DNA from: Paucibacter sp963740455 | GTDB taxonomy: Bacteria > Pseudomonadota > Gammaproteobacteria > Burkholderiales > Burkholderiaceae_C | Direction of reading: 5' to 3' | NCBI GenBank assembly: GCA_963740455.1 | Contig: CAVUEF010000025.1 | Span: 21,683-85,682 of the forward strand | DNA: 64,000 bases | In this document: in pieces, positions 23,999 through 35,915 of the stretch | Layout of the letters: every line of letters starts with the position of its first letter | How positions within the stretch are numbered: position 1 is the stretch's first letter | Position numbers and translations under genes: made by a program | The notes under the pieces: generated by a model | The model's input: the letters and a program-made list of their open reading frames with translations, nothing else | Told to the model about the DNA's origin: nothing | The model's database searches: none

Positions 23999-26857
23999 AT
24001 GATGCAGCAATACAGGTCGAACTCGTACCTGTTCGGGGGCAATGCCCCTTATGTCGAGGAGATGTACGAAGCCTACCTCGACAACCCGGGCTCCGTGCCC
24101 GACGGTTGGCGCACCTATTTCGACGCGCTGCAACACGTTCCAGCCACCGACGGCTCGGACGCGCGCGACGTGGCGCATGCCCCGGTGATCGAATCCTTTG
24201 CGCAGCGTGCCAAGGCCAATGCCTTCGTCAACAAGGTGTCGGGTGACGACCTCGCGATTGCCCGCAAGCAAGTGCATGTGCAGACGCTGATCGGCGCCTA
24301 TCGATTTCTGGGTACACGCTGGGCCGACCTGGATCCGCTCAAGCGTGTCGAACGCCCGAAGATTCCTGAACTCGAGCCGGCGTTCTATGACCTGAGCGAA
24401 GCCGATATGGATATCACGTTCAGCGCCACGAACACCTATTTCTCCAAGGCCGAAAGCATGACGCTGCGCGAGATCGTGCAGGAATTGCGCGAGACCTATT
24501 GCGGCTCGGTGGGCGCCGAGTTCATGCACTGCACCGACCCTGGCGAAAAGCGTTGGTGGCAGGAAAAGCTCGAGTCCTCGCGCACCCGACCCAGCTTCAC
24601 GGCCGACAAGAAGAAGCACATTCTGGAGCGACTCACCGCGGCCGAAGGCCTGGAGCGCTACTTGAGCACCAAGTACGTGGGTCAGAAGCGCTTTTCGCTG
24701 GAAGGTGGCGAGAGCTTCATCGCCTCGATGGACGAACTGATCCAGAGCGCTGGCGAGCGCGGCGTGCAGGAGATCGTCATCGGCATGGCGCACCGCGGCC
24801 GACTGAACGTGCTGGTGAACACGATGGGCAAGATGCCCAAGGACTTGTTTGCCGAGTTCGATCACACCGCGACCGAGCACCTCCCGTCGGGCGACGTGAA
24901 ATACCACCAGGGATTTGCCAGTGACGTGAGCACACCCGGCGGTCCGGTGCATTTGAGCCTGTCGTTCAATCCCTCGCACCTGGAAATCGTCAATCCGGTG
25001 GTGGAGGGTTCGGTGAAAGCCCGTCAGGAGCGGCGCGGCGACGACATCGGCGCCCATGTCTTGCCGGTACTGGTGCACGGCGACGCCGCCTTTGCCGGGC
25101 AGGGCGTCGTCATGGAGACGCTGGCATTGGCTCAGACACGTGGCTACTTCACCGGCGGCACCGTGCACATCGTCATCAACAACCAGATCGGATTCACGAC
25201 ATCCGATCCGCGCGACACGCGCTCGTCGCTGTACTGCACCGACGTCGTCAAGATGATCGAGGCGCCCGTTTTGCATGTGAATGGCGACGACCCCGAGGCC
25301 GTTGTGATGTGCACCCAGTGGGCGATGCAATACCGCCAGCAGTTCAGGAAGGACGTGGTAGTCGACATCATCTGCTTTCGCAAGCTCGGTCACAACGAGC
25401 AGGACACGCCGTCGCTGACCCAGCCCTTGATGTACAAGAAGATTGCCCAGCATCCCGGCACGCGCAAGCTCTACGGTGACAAGCTGGTGGCGCAAGCCGT
25501 GCTGGGCCAGGACGGCCCCGACCAGATGGTCAAGGACTATCGCTTGGCGATGGACGAGGGCCGTCACACGGTCGACCCGGTGCTGACCAACTTCAAGCGA
25601 AAGTACGCGGTCGACTGGTCGGTGTTCATGAACCGCAAGTGGACCGACTCTGCCGACACCGCCTTGCCACTGGCCGAGTTCAAACGCCTGGCCGAGCGTA
25701 TCACCACGGTGCCCGCGACCTTCAAGGTGCATCCGCTGGTCGAAAAGGTGCTCGCTGATCGTGGGTCAATGGCGCGCGGCGAGATCAATGTCGATTGGGG
25801 CATGGGCGAGCACATGGCGTTTGCATCGCTGGTGGCCAGTGGCTACCCGGTGCGCCTGTCGGGCGAGGACAGCGGCCGCGGTACTTTTGGACATCGCCAT
25901 GCCGTGTTGCACGACCAGAACCGCGAGAAATGGGACGCCGGCACCTACACGCCGCTGAAGAACGTGGCCGACAGCCAGGCGCGCTTCGTCGTCATCGACT
26001 CAATCTTGTCCGAAGAAGCCGTGCTCGGTTTCGAATACGGCTACGCCTCTGCCGACCCGAGCACCTTGGTGATCTGGGAAGCCCAGTTCGGCGACTTCGT
26101 GAACGGCGCGCAGGTGGTGATCGATCAGTTCATCACCTCCGGCGAAGTGAAGTGGGGGCGTGCGAATGGCCTGACGCTGATGCTGCCGCACGGCCACGAA
26201 GGCCAGGGCCCCGAGCACAGTTCGGCGCGACTCGAACGCTTCATGCAATTGGCGGCCGACAACAATATCCAGATCGTGCAGCCGACGACGGCGAGCCAGA
26301 TCTTCCATGTGTTGCGTCGACAGATGGTGCGCATGTTCCGCAAGCCGCTGGTGATACTCACTCCGAAATCCTTGCTGCGCCATAAGGAGGCCACTTCGCC
26401 GCTGGCCGAGTTCACCCGGGGCGAGTTCCGCACGGTCATCGGTGAACACGATGAAAGCATCGCGCCGACCAAGGTCAAGCGCCTGATTGCCTGCTCGGGC
26501 AAGGTGTATTACGAGCTGGTCCGCACGCGTGCCGAAAAGAATGCGAACGATGTGGCGGTCGTGCGGATCGAACAGCTCTATCCGTTCCCGCACAAGGCCT
26601 TCGCTGCCGAGCTCAAGAAATATCCCAACGCGACCGAGCTGGTGTGGTGCCAGGACGAGCCGCATAACCAGGGTGCCTGGTTCTTTGTGCAGCACTCGAT
26701 TTTCGAGAACATGGCCGCCGGACAGAAGCTGGGCTACGCCGGCCAAGCTGCGTCGGCCGCTCCTGCGGTGGGCTATATGCACTTGTACCAGGAGCGGCAG
26801 AAGGCCATGTTGGAACAGGCATTTGCCAAGCTCAAAGGGTTGGTCGTGACGAAATGA
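23999..26857 (+). CDS. sucA: 2-oxoglutarate dehydrogenase E1 component
   Basis: The thiamine diphosphate-dependent E1 subunit of the 2-oxoglutarate dehydrogenase complex (TCA cycle). It decarboxylates 2-oxoglutarate and loads succinyl onto the lipoyl arm of E2. The protein has 952 residues, normal length, and opens with YRSNSYLFGGNAPYVEEMYE. The TPP domain has IGMAHRGRLNVLVN near 262 and GDAAFAGQGVVMETL near 360. SGEDSGRGTFGHRHAVLHDQ near 620 belongs to the second active-site domain. It leads the operon sucA-sucB-PspC gene-lpdA. Confidence 0.98.
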   Translation: MMQQYRSNSYLFGGNAPYVEEMYEAYLDNPGSVPDGWRTYFDALQHVPATDGSDARDVAHAPVIESFAQRAKANAFVNKVSGDDLAIARKQVHVQTLIGAYRFLGTRWADLDPLKRVERPKIPELEPAFYDLSEADMDITFSATNTYFSKAESMTLREIVQELRETYCGSVGAEFMHCTDPGEKRWWQEKLESSRTRPSFTADKKKHILERLTAAEGLERYLSTKYVGQKRFSLEGGESFIASMDELIQSAGERGVQEIVIGMAHRGRLNVLVNTMGKMPKDLFAEFDHTATEHLPSGDVKYHQGFASDVSTPGGPVHLSLSFNPSHLEIVNPVVEGSVKARQERRGDDIGAHVLPVLVHGDAAFAGQGVVMETLALAQTRGYFTGGTVHIVINNQIGFTTSDPRDTRSSLYCTDVVKMIEAPVLHVNGDDPEAVVMCTQWAMQYRQQFRKDVVVDIICFRKLGHNEQDTPSLTQPLMYKKIAQHPGTRKLYGDKLVAQAVLGQDGPDQMVKDYRLAMDEGRHTVDPVLTNFKRKYAVDWSVFMNRKWTDSADTALPLAEFKRLAERITTVPATFKVHPLVEKVLADRGSMARGEINVDWGMGEHMAFASLVASGYPVRLSGEDSGRGTFGHRHAVLHDQNREKWDAGTYTPLKNVADSQARFVVIDSILSEEAVLGFEYGYASADPSTLVIWEAQFGDFVNGAQVVIDQFITSGEVKWGRANGLTLMLPHGHEGQGPEHSSARLERFMQLAADNNIQIVQPTTASQIFHVLRRQMVRMFRKPLVILTPKSLLRHKEATSPLAEFTRGEFRTVIGEHDESIAPTKVKRLIACSGKVYYELVRTRAEKNANDVAVVRIEQLYPFPHKAFAAELKKYPNATELVWCQDEPHNQGAWFFVQHSIFENMAAGQKLGYAGQAASAAPAVGYMHLYQERQKAMLEQAFAKLKGLVVTK

Positions 26858-26866
26858 CGTGCAAGT

Positions 26867-26888
26867 CCTGCGCCGCTTCTGGCGCAGG
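26867..26888 (+). repeat. Hairpin between sucA and sucB
   Basis: CCTGCGCC (26867-26874) and GGCGCAGG (26881-26888) form a perfect 8-base stem with a 6-base loop, 10 bases after the sucA stop. No T run follows, so it is more likely an mRNA-processing or stability stem than a full terminator. Confidence 0.55.
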
Positions 26889-26956
26889 CTCTCTATGTGC
26901 TGCGCCGATGGTGGACACCGTTGAAGCGCAGCCCGGCATCAAGAATCGGAGTGAAT

Positions 26957-28195
<1,239 letters not shown>

Positions 28196-28233
28196 GCGCC
28201 ATTGGCGCACAGACCGACCCCAAGGAGCACACC

Positions 28234-28554
28234 ATGTCGATTGCCGAAGAAATCCATCGCCTTGACGAGTTGCGCGCGCGCGGCGCCTTGAGTGAAGCCG
28301 AGTTCGCACAGGCCAAGGCGCGGCTGCTTGGCAGTCCGACCGCGTCTGACGGCAACCCGGCTGCCGTGGAGGCGCTGAACCGCTTTCGGCGCAGCCGCAG
28401 CGACAGCTGGATTGGCGGCGTATGCGGCGGGCTGGCGCTGCTCACCGGGCTCGAATCCTGGGTCTGGCGGCTGATCTTTGTCGTGCTGTTCCTGTTTGGC
28501 GGCACCGGCGCCTTGCTGTATGTCCTGCTGTGGATCTTTGTCCCTTCCGATTGA
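28234..28554 (+). CDS. Small SHOCT plus PspC domain membrane protein
   Basis: A 106-residue protein. Residues about 3-32 form a SHOCT-like helix pair (EIHRLDELRARGALSEAEF). Residues about 55-105 form a PspC domain with VCGGLALLTGL and two hydrophobic stretches (VWRLIFVVLFLFGG, LLYVLLWIFVPSD). PspC proteins take part in membrane-stress responses. It sits between sucB and lpdA within the same transcript. Whether it serves the dehydrogenase complex is unknown. AAGGAG precedes its ATG. Confidence 0.85.
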   Translation: MSIAEEIHRLDELRARGALSEAEFAQAKARLLGSPTASDGNPAAVEALNRFRRSRSDSWIGGVCGGLALLTGLESWVWRLIFVVLFLFGGTGALLYVLLWIFVPSD

Positions 28555-28575
28555 GTTAACAGACCAAACCTGAAC

Positions 28576-29994
<1,419 letters not shown>

Positions 29995-30058
29995 GTCTGC
30001 GAGACCAGGCATTGGGTCGCACCGCGCTGTCCGCCCCGTCTGCAGCGGAGCCTTCGCC

Positions 30059-31159
30059 TTGACTTCGGTCAGCGACCATTACTGGCAGCTGCTGGCCGAG
30101 CGCGGCTACCACAGCGATCCGGCGCAGCTGCGTGCCGTGGCTGCCTTGCAGCGCTGCCAGACCGAGTGGGAGGACTACAAGTCGCGGCGCTCGAACGTCG
30201 TCACCAAACTCGTGATGCGCCCGCCGATTCCGCGCGGCGTCTATATGCATGGTGGCGTGGGGCGCGGAAAAAGTTTTCTGATGGATTGCTTTTTCAACGC
30301 CGTGCCGCTGACGCGCAAGACGAGGCTGCACTTCCATGAATTCATGCGCGAGGTGCACCGCGAGTTGCAGGACCTGAAAGGCACGGCCGACCCGCTCGAC
30401 GAGTTGGGCCGGCGCATTGCGCGGCGTTACCGGCTGATCTGCTTCGACGAGTTTCATATCGCCGACGTGACCGACGCGATGATTCTGCACCGCTTGCTCA
30501 AGGCCCTGTTCGCGAACCGCGTGAGCATTGTCACGACGTCCAATTTCCACCCCGACGCGCTCTATCCGAACGGCTTGCACCGCGACCGCATCCTGCCCGG
30601 CATCGAGCTGTTGAAGGACAAGCTCGAAGTCATCAATGTCGATGACGGCACCGACTACCGGTGCCTGAGCCTGCAGCATCTGAAGCTCTATCACCAACCG
30701 CTGAGCGCTGCTGGCGAGGCCGCGCTCGCCCGCGCCTTCGACGAGCTCGCCGAAGCCAAGGACGAGAGTCCGATGCTGCAGATCGAGCAGCGCAGCTTGC
30801 AGGCGCGACGCCGTGCCGGCGGCGTGGTCTGGTTCGATTTCAAGGCCTTGTGCGGCGGGCCGCGTTCGCAAAACGACTATCTGGAATTGGCCGCGCAATT
30901 CCACACCTTGCTGCTTTCGGGCGTGCCTGAGATGTCGCCGCGGCTGGCCAGCGAAGCGCGTCGTTTCACTTGGCTGATCGACGTGTTGTACGACCGCCGC
31001 GTCAAGCTCATCGTGTCGGCCGAGGTGCCTGTCGAAGCGCTCTACACCGAAGGGCCGCTCGCGCACGAGTTTCCCCGCACCGTGTCGCGGCTGCACGAGA
31101 TGCAATCGGCACAGTACCTGGCGCTGCAGCGCCGCGAGGTGGATACTTCATTGACATGA
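30059..31159 (+). CDS. zapE: Cell division protein ZapE (AFG1-family ATPase)
   Basis: A 366-residue AAA-type ATPase of the AFG1/ZapE family. In E. coli ZapE associates with the division ring. Walker A is GGVGRGKSFLMD near 64-75 and Walker B is LICFDEFHIAD near 140; the blocks TSNFHPDALYPNGLHR and FHEFMREVH are family-typical. The start is TTG 30059, since no ATG lies near the conserved N-terminus. Its stop overlaps the ATG of a small secreted-protein gene, so the two are co-translated. Confidence 0.93.
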   Translation: MTSVSDHYWQLLAERGYHSDPAQLRAVAALQRCQTEWEDYKSRRSNVVTKLVMRPPIPRGVYMHGGVGRGKSFLMDCFFNAVPLTRKTRLHFHEFMREVHRELQDLKGTADPLDELGRRIARRYRLICFDEFHIADVTDAMILHRLLKALFANRVSIVTTSNFHPDALYPNGLHRDRILPGIELLKDKLEVINVDDGTDYRCLSLQHLKLYHQPLSAAGEAALARAFDELAEAKDESPMLQIEQRSLQARRRAGGVVWFDFKALCGGPRSQNDYLELAAQFHTLLLSGVPEMSPRLASEARRFTWLIDVLYDRRVKLIVSAEVPVEALYTEGPLAHEFPRTVSRLHEMQSAQYLALQRREVDTSLT

Positions 31160-31794
31160 AAGCTCTTCGCTCCCCTTGGACGATGCTGGTGCTGCTTTGG
31201 CTTGCCGGTGCGGCGCTGGCCGAGAGCGAGTCCGAGCGAGAACTGTTGCGCCAGCAGCGGGCGCATATCGAAGCGGGCTATGCGGCGGCTATGCAAGAGT
31301 GCGCCGGAAAATTTCAAGTCACCGATTGCGAACTGGTGGCCCAAGCGCAGCGCCGCGCGACGCTGCGCTCGGTGTTGCAGCGCGAGCAGGCGCTGGACCT
31401 GGCCGTTCGCCAGCAGCAGGCGCAGGCGCGGCGCGAGCGCGTGGCCGGCAAGCAGCAGGCCAGGGCGCATGAAGCGCGGGCGCGCGCTCAGGCCGTGCAG
31501 GAGGCCAGCCTGAGTGCGCCACGTATCGCAGCCAGCGCCGCGACGGGTGGAGTGGCCACGCCACGCCCGCTCGAGAGCGACGAAGCCCAGGCAGTCCGCG
31601 CCGAGCAGGCGGCGCGCAAGGCCAGGCAGACCCGAGCCGCTACCGAGCAGCGCATCGAGCAGGCAAGACAGCATGAAATTGCAGTGCGAACGCGCGAGGC
31701 CGATCTGGTGGCCAAGGGCAAGCGCGCCGCTCCCTTGCCCCTGCCTGGCGCATCGGCCGTGATGACGGCGCCAGCCAGCACCGCGGGGCGCTGA
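31156..31794 (+). CDS. Hypothetical secreted coiled-coil protein
   Basis: A 212-residue protein not assigned to a named family. The first about 22 residues (MKALRSPWTMLVLLWLAGAALA) form a signal peptide ending in ALA. The mature part is rich in Glu, Gln, Arg and Ala, with long predicted helices (about 30-110 and 150-195) and two cysteines (about 51 and 60) that could form a disulfide. Its ATG overlaps the zapE stop. The role is unknown; the coupling to zapE is the only hint. Confidence 0.7.
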   Translation: MKALRSPWTMLVLLWLAGAALAESESERELLRQQRAHIEAGYAAAMQECAGKFQVTDCELVAQAQRRATLRSVLQREQALDLAVRQQQAQARRERVAGKQQARAHEARARAQAVQEASLSAPRIAASAATGGVATPRPLESDEAQAVRAEQAARKARQTRAATEQRIEQARQHEIAVRTREADLVAKGKRAAPLPLPGASAVMTAPASTAGR

Positions 31795-31800
31795 GCGAGT

Positions 31801-32568
31801 TCAGCCGCGCGATTCCATGCGCACCACCGCGAGCGACAAGTTGTCGCCGCCGCCCCGGGCGCGCGAGCGCGCCTTGTCCACCAGCAATTCGACGGCTTCG
31901 CGCGGCGGCAGCGCCAGCAAGACTTCGCCCATCTCGCTCGCGGTGAAGTAGTGCCAGAGTCCGTCGCTGCAGGCCAGCAACGAGTCACCGATGTCGATGC
32001 GGTCGATCACGTGTTCGGACATCGGCGGCTCTTGCAGCGTGCCCAGGCAGCCGGTCAGCAAATTGGACTGCGGGTGGACAGCGGCCTCAGCCTCGTCGAT
32101 CTGGCCTTCATCGACCAGCCGCTGGACGAAGGAGTGATCCAAGGTGCGGCTGATCATTTCGGCGCCACGGAAGTGGTAAATCCTCGAGTCGCCCGCATGC
32201 ACCAGATGGCAGCGGCGATCCGGCCCGAGCAAGAAGGCGGCGAGTGTGCTGTGCGGCTCTTCTTCGGCGGTGATGGCGGTGAGCTTGATCATCAGATGCG
32301 CTTCGGACACCAATTGGCGCATCAGTTCGGCCGGGTCTTCGCTGTCAGGCGCAAAGCGCTCGAAAAGCTGTTTGGCGGTGAGAATGACCTGGTCCGACGC
32401 CTTGCGACCGCCGCTTTTGCCGCCCATGCCGTCGGCCAGCACGGCCAGCACACTGCCAGGCACACGCGGATGCGCGATGATCTCCACCTGGTCTTGCTGA
32501 TACTGGCGATCGCCGCGGTGCAGACCGGTGGCGGCGTTCAGGCGGTAGCCTAGGGGTGCACGAATCAT
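31801..32568 (-). CDS. PP2C-family serine/threonine protein phosphatase
   Basis: A 255-residue soluble PP2C-type phosphatase, which removes phosphate from Ser/Thr using two metal ions. Metal-binding and catalytic blocks are present: an N-terminal RGDRQYQQDQVEI, LADGMGGKSGG near 43, HAGDSRIYHFR near 120, ACSDGLWHYF near 195 and GGDNLSLAVVRME at the end. No kinase gene lies close by. It is divergent from the YdcH-like gene and convergent with the coiled-coil protein gene. Confidence 0.92.
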   Translation of the reverse strand: MIRAPLGYRLNAATGLHRGDRQYQQDQVEIIAHPRVPGSVLAVLADGMGGKSGGRKASDQVILTAKQLFERFAPDSEDPAELMRQLVSEAHLMIKLTAITAEEEPHSTLAAFLLGPDRRCHLVHAGDSRIYHFRGAEMISRTLDHSFVQRLVDEGQIDEAEAAVHPQSNLLTGCLGTLQEPPMSEHVIDRIDIGDSLLACSDGLWHYFTASEMGEVLLALPPREAVELLVDKARSRARGGGDNLSLAVVRMESRG

Positions 32569-32620
32569 ATTGAAAACTATAATCGCTTTGTTTGTCGGAC
32601 CCGAGTGCCGAATTCAACGA

Positions 32621-32824
32621 ATGGATGAAAACCTTCACTCACCACAACGTCGCCTGATCGAATTGCGCATGGAACATGCCGATTTGAACGCCATGGTGGA
32701 TCGCATCGCTAGCGAATTGCCGATCGATCAGATGACCTTGCGTCGTTTGAAGAAGCGCCGCCTGGCACTGCGTGACCTGATCGCGCGGCTCGAGTGCGCC
32801 GGTGATCCCCCCGAACCGGCCTGA
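32621..32824 (+). CDS. YdcH-like small protein (DUF465)
   Basis: A 67-residue charged helical protein matching the DUF465/YdcH pattern: MEHADLNAMVDRIASELP followed by LRRLKKRRLALRDLIARLE. The function is unknown. The start ATG 32621 was preferred because the longer frame adds unlikely residues. A TATAAT-like -10 lies at 32578-32583, in the gap to the divergent phosphatase gene. Confidence 0.8.
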   Translation: MDENLHSPQRRLIELRMEHADLNAMVDRIASELPIDQMTLRRLKKRRLALRDLIARLECAGDPPEPA

Positions 32825-32925
32825 TGAGTGTTTGCGCTTCTGAGCGTCCCAAGGGCCGGGCTGCGCCCAGCCCGCCCCCCGTGGGGGTCAAGGAAGCTTG
32901 GGGCGACCCTGCGTTTCCTTGAGAC

Positions 32926-34992
32926 GTGTCCGGCGCAACGCGTCGTTTCGGCAGCTTTGGGGTTGTCCAGGTGAGCGTACAAGAGAAGACCGAACTCGAA
33001 CAGTTGGTGGCGGCCGCGTTCGATGTGGGGGGGCCGCTGGCCCGGGCCGACGCTGGCTACACGCCGCGCGAACAACAGCAAGACATGACCCAGGCCGTGG
33101 CGCGGGCGATTGCCGAGCGCGGCACCTTGGTGGTCGAAGCCGGCACCGGCGTGGGCAAGACCTTTGCGTATCTGGTGCCCGCCCTGTTGTCGGGCAGTCG
33201 CACGTTGATCAGCACGGCCACCAAAAGCCTGCAAGACCAGCTCTTCCTGCGCGACTTGCCGCGCTTGCGCGAAGCGCTTCAAGTGCCGGCACAGACCGCA
33301 TTGCTCAAGGGCCGCGGCAGCTATTTGTGCCTGCACCGCCTGAGTCAGGCGCGGCATACGGAGCCATTGACCGACCGGCGCGCGCTGCTGGCGCTGGCGC
33401 GCGTGGAGCGCTGGGCGCCGACCACGCAAAGCGGCGACCTCGCCGAACTCGACGGCCTGGACGACCGCTCACCGGTGATCCCCCTGGTGACCTCGACACG
33501 CGACAACTGTCTGGGCAGCGAATGCCCCGAGTTCCGCGCCTGCCATGTGGTGAAGGCAAGGCGCGAGGCGATGCTGGCCGATGTGGTGGTCGTGAATCAC
33601 CATCTGTTCTTTGCCGACGTGGCCTTGCGCGACAGTGGCGTGGCCGAACTGCTGCCCAGCGTGGACGTCGCCATCTTCGACGAGGCGCATCAGCTCCCCG
33701 AGGTCGGTGTGCAATTTCTGGGCACCTTGCTGGGCACGGCACAGCTGCTCGATTTTTCTCGCGACTTGTTGGCCCTGGGGCTGATTCAAGCGCGCGGCTT
33801 GCAGGACTGGCAGAGCCTGTGCGCCGCGGTCGAGCGCGCCGCGCGTGAGTTGCGCATGGCCGCTGCCGGCCCGCTGCGCGAGGTGCGTGGCATGCTCAAG
33901 CTGCGTTGGGAGGACCGGGCTGAAGGCGACGCATTCAAGGCTGCGCTCGAAGGCGTGGCCGCCAGCCTCGACGCTGCGGCCGCCGGCCTGAGCACGGTGT
34001 CCGAACTGGCGCCTGATTTCGTGCGCCTGCACGAACGCGCCTTGCAGTTTGTCGCGCTGGCTGGCGTCTTTCGCGGCACGGTGGCCGACGGGGCGGTGCG
34101 CTGGCTAGACCTGACCCCGCATACGGCACGCCTGGTCGAGTCACCGCTGGATATTCGCGCGGCCATGCAGGAGCAGATGACCCTGGCGCCCAAGGCCTGG
34201 GTGTTCACCTCGGCCACCTTGGGCGAGGACGAGCGGCTTACATGGTTCACCGAACCGGCCGGGCTGGACGACGCCACCGTGCTGCGCGTGGGCAGTCCGT
34301 TCGACTATGTCCACCATGCCCGGCTCTATGTGCCGCGCGGCTTTCCCAAACCCAGCGAAGCCGGTCACCCGCTGGCGGTGGCCGAGTTGGCGGCGTGCTG
34401 CGCCAGAGCGCTTGGCGGCCGCACCTTCGTGCTGACCACGACCTTGCGCAATTTGCAGAGCGTCGGTGAGGCCTTGATAGAGAAGTTCGAAGCGGCCGGC
34501 GACCACATCGCGGTGCTGATCCAGGGTGGCGCGCCCAAGCGCGTGCTGTTGCAGCAGTTCATGGCGCAGCCGCGTTCGGTGCTGGTGGGTTCGCAAAGTT
34601 TTTGGGAAGGCATCGACGTGCCCGGTGACGCGCTGCAATGCGTGTTGATCGACAAGCTGCCGTTCCCGCCTCCGAACGACCCACTGGTCGAGGCACGCGT
34701 GCGCAAGCTTGAACTTGCCGGGCGCAATGCCTTCGTCGACTATTTTCTGGCCGAAGCGGCGGTCTCTCTCAAGCAAGGGGGCGGCCGGCTGATACGCACC
34801 GAGTCCGACAAAGGCCTGCTGGTGGTGTGCGATCCGCGCATGGCCAGCATGAATTACGGCAAGCGTCTGCGCGCCGCCCTGCCACCGATGAGCCTGGTCG
34901 CCAGCCAGGACGAGGCGATGCAGTGGCTGCAAGGATTGAGCGTCGAGCGCGGGGCCGCTGCCGGCGCCGACTTGGCAAAGGCCTGGTCGTGA
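32926..34992 (+). CDS. ATP-dependent DNA helicase, DinG/YoaA family
   Basis: A superfamily 2 helicase of the XPD/DinG class (5'-3' polarity known for the family), 688 residues from GTG 32926; GTG 32971 is an alternative that would remove 15 residues. Walker A is EAGTGVGKTFAYL near 68-80. An iron-sulfur cluster is indicated by cysteines in GSYLCLHRL and CLGSECPEFRAC (about 140-210). The Walker B box is DEAH in FDEAHQLPE. Motif VI reads QGGGRLIRTESDKG. Such enzymes resolve R-loops or unwind forked DNA in repair. Confidence 0.93.
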   Translation: MSGATRRFGSFGVVQVSVQEKTELEQLVAAAFDVGGPLARADAGYTPREQQQDMTQAVARAIAERGTLVVEAGTGVGKTFAYLVPALLSGSRTLISTATKSLQDQLFLRDLPRLREALQVPAQTALLKGRGSYLCLHRLSQARHTEPLTDRRALLALARVERWAPTTQSGDLAELDGLDDRSPVIPLVTSTRDNCLGSECPEFRACHVVKARREAMLADVVVVNHHLFFADVALRDSGVAELLPSVDVAIFDEAHQLPEVGVQFLGTLLGTAQLLDFSRDLLALGLIQARGLQDWQSLCAAVERAARELRMAAAGPLREVRGMLKLRWEDRAEGDAFKAALEGVAASLDAAAAGLSTVSELAPDFVRLHERALQFVALAGVFRGTVADGAVRWLDLTPHTARLVESPLDIRAAMQEQMTLAPKAWVFTSATLGEDERLTWFTEPAGLDDATVLRVGSPFDYVHHARLYVPRGFPKPSEAGHPLAVAELAACCARALGGRTFVLTTTLRNLQSVGEALIEKFEAAGDHIAVLIQGGAPKRVLLQQFMAQPRSVLVGSQSFWEGIDVPGDALQCVLIDKLPFPPPNDPLVEARVRKLELAGRNAFVDYFLAEAAVSLKQGGGRLIRTESDKGLLVVCDPRMASMNYGKRLRAALPPMSLVASQDEAMQWLQGLSVERGAAAGADLAKAWS

Positions 34993-35023
34993 CTTGAAGG
35001 TCGGGCTGGGGCTGACCTGCAGC

Positions 35024-35845
35024 TCACCAGAGCTTCCACCAGGCCTTTTGGTTGCCCAGACCCTGGCGCAAATAAGCGCTGTCCGGGAAGTTCTGTTTCA
35101 AGACGCGCTCGGCATCGTCGCTCAAGGTCTTGAGTCCCAGGTGTGCATAGCTTTGCATCATCAGGAACAGCGCCTCTTCGGCCGCTGGCGCATGCTGGAA
35201 TTCCTGCACCGCCTGTTGCGCCCGGTTGGCGGCCGCCACATAGGCGCCGCGCGTGTAGTAGTAGCGCGCCACATGGACCTCGTATTGGGCCAGCGTATTG
35301 ATGATGTAGTTGACGCGCAAGGTCGCATCGGCAGCGTACTTGGACTGCGGGTACTGATCGATCAATTGGCGGAATGCCAGCAAGGCATCGCGCGAGGCCT
35401 GCTGATCGCGCTCTGCCAGGCTCTGGTTGGCAATATTGCCGAACAGTCCCAGGTCGTCATTGAAGTTGACCACGCCCTTCATGTACAGCGCATAGTCCAT
35501 CGCCGGACTCGACGGATTGAGCTTGATGAATCGATCCAAGGTGCTCAGTGCCTGCGCGCGTTCGCCGCTGCGGTAGTTGGCCCACGCCAAATAGAGCTGC
35601 GCCTGCTGAGCCATCAAGGTGCCTGCGGCGCGTCCCTCGATGCGCTCCAGCGTCTTGATGGCGCGGTCGTAGCCGCCGCTGTCCAGATCGTCCTTGGCGT
35701 CTGCGTACAATTTGTCCAGACTCGCCTGGGAGTTCGGATCGTCCTTGGGCTTACTGGCGCAACCGGCAAGCGCGGCCACCAGAAGGGCGCTGACCACGGT
35801 CCCGAGACCCAGCCGTCTCATCGTCTGCGCCGCTTGGCGCTTCAT
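35024..35845 (-). CDS. bamD: Outer membrane assembly lipoprotein BamD
   Basis: A 273-residue lipoprotein of the beta-barrel assembly (BAM) complex, anchored to the inner face of the outer membrane. The signal ends in the lipobox LAGC (about 27-30). The mature part is built of tetratricopeptide-like repeats (LYLAWANYRSGERAQALSTL, FRQLIDQYPQSKYAADA), ending in a tryptophan-rich tail. Start chosen at the ATG on the complement of 35845, so the signal peptide begins MKRQ. It lies divergent from rluD, as is common in this group. Confidence 0.95.
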   Translation of the reverse strand: MKRQAAQTMRRLGLGTVVSALLVAALAGCASKPKDDPNSQASLDKLYADAKDDLDSGGYDRAIKTLERIEGRAAGTLMAQQAQLYLAWANYRSGERAQALSTLDRFIKLNPSSPAMDYALYMKGVVNFNDDLGLFGNIANQSLAERDQQASRDALLAFRQLIDQYPQSKYAADATLRVNYIINTLAQYEVHVARYYYTRGAYVAAANRAQQAVQEFQHAPAAEEALFLMMQSYAHLGLKTLSDDAERVLKQNFPDSAYLRQGLGNQKAWWKLW

Positions 35846-35915
35846 CCACATCATGACCATGGTCCCTATGGCGGTGCAGTGCACCGTCCTGTGCTGAAAA
35901 CGGAGTCGCGATTAT

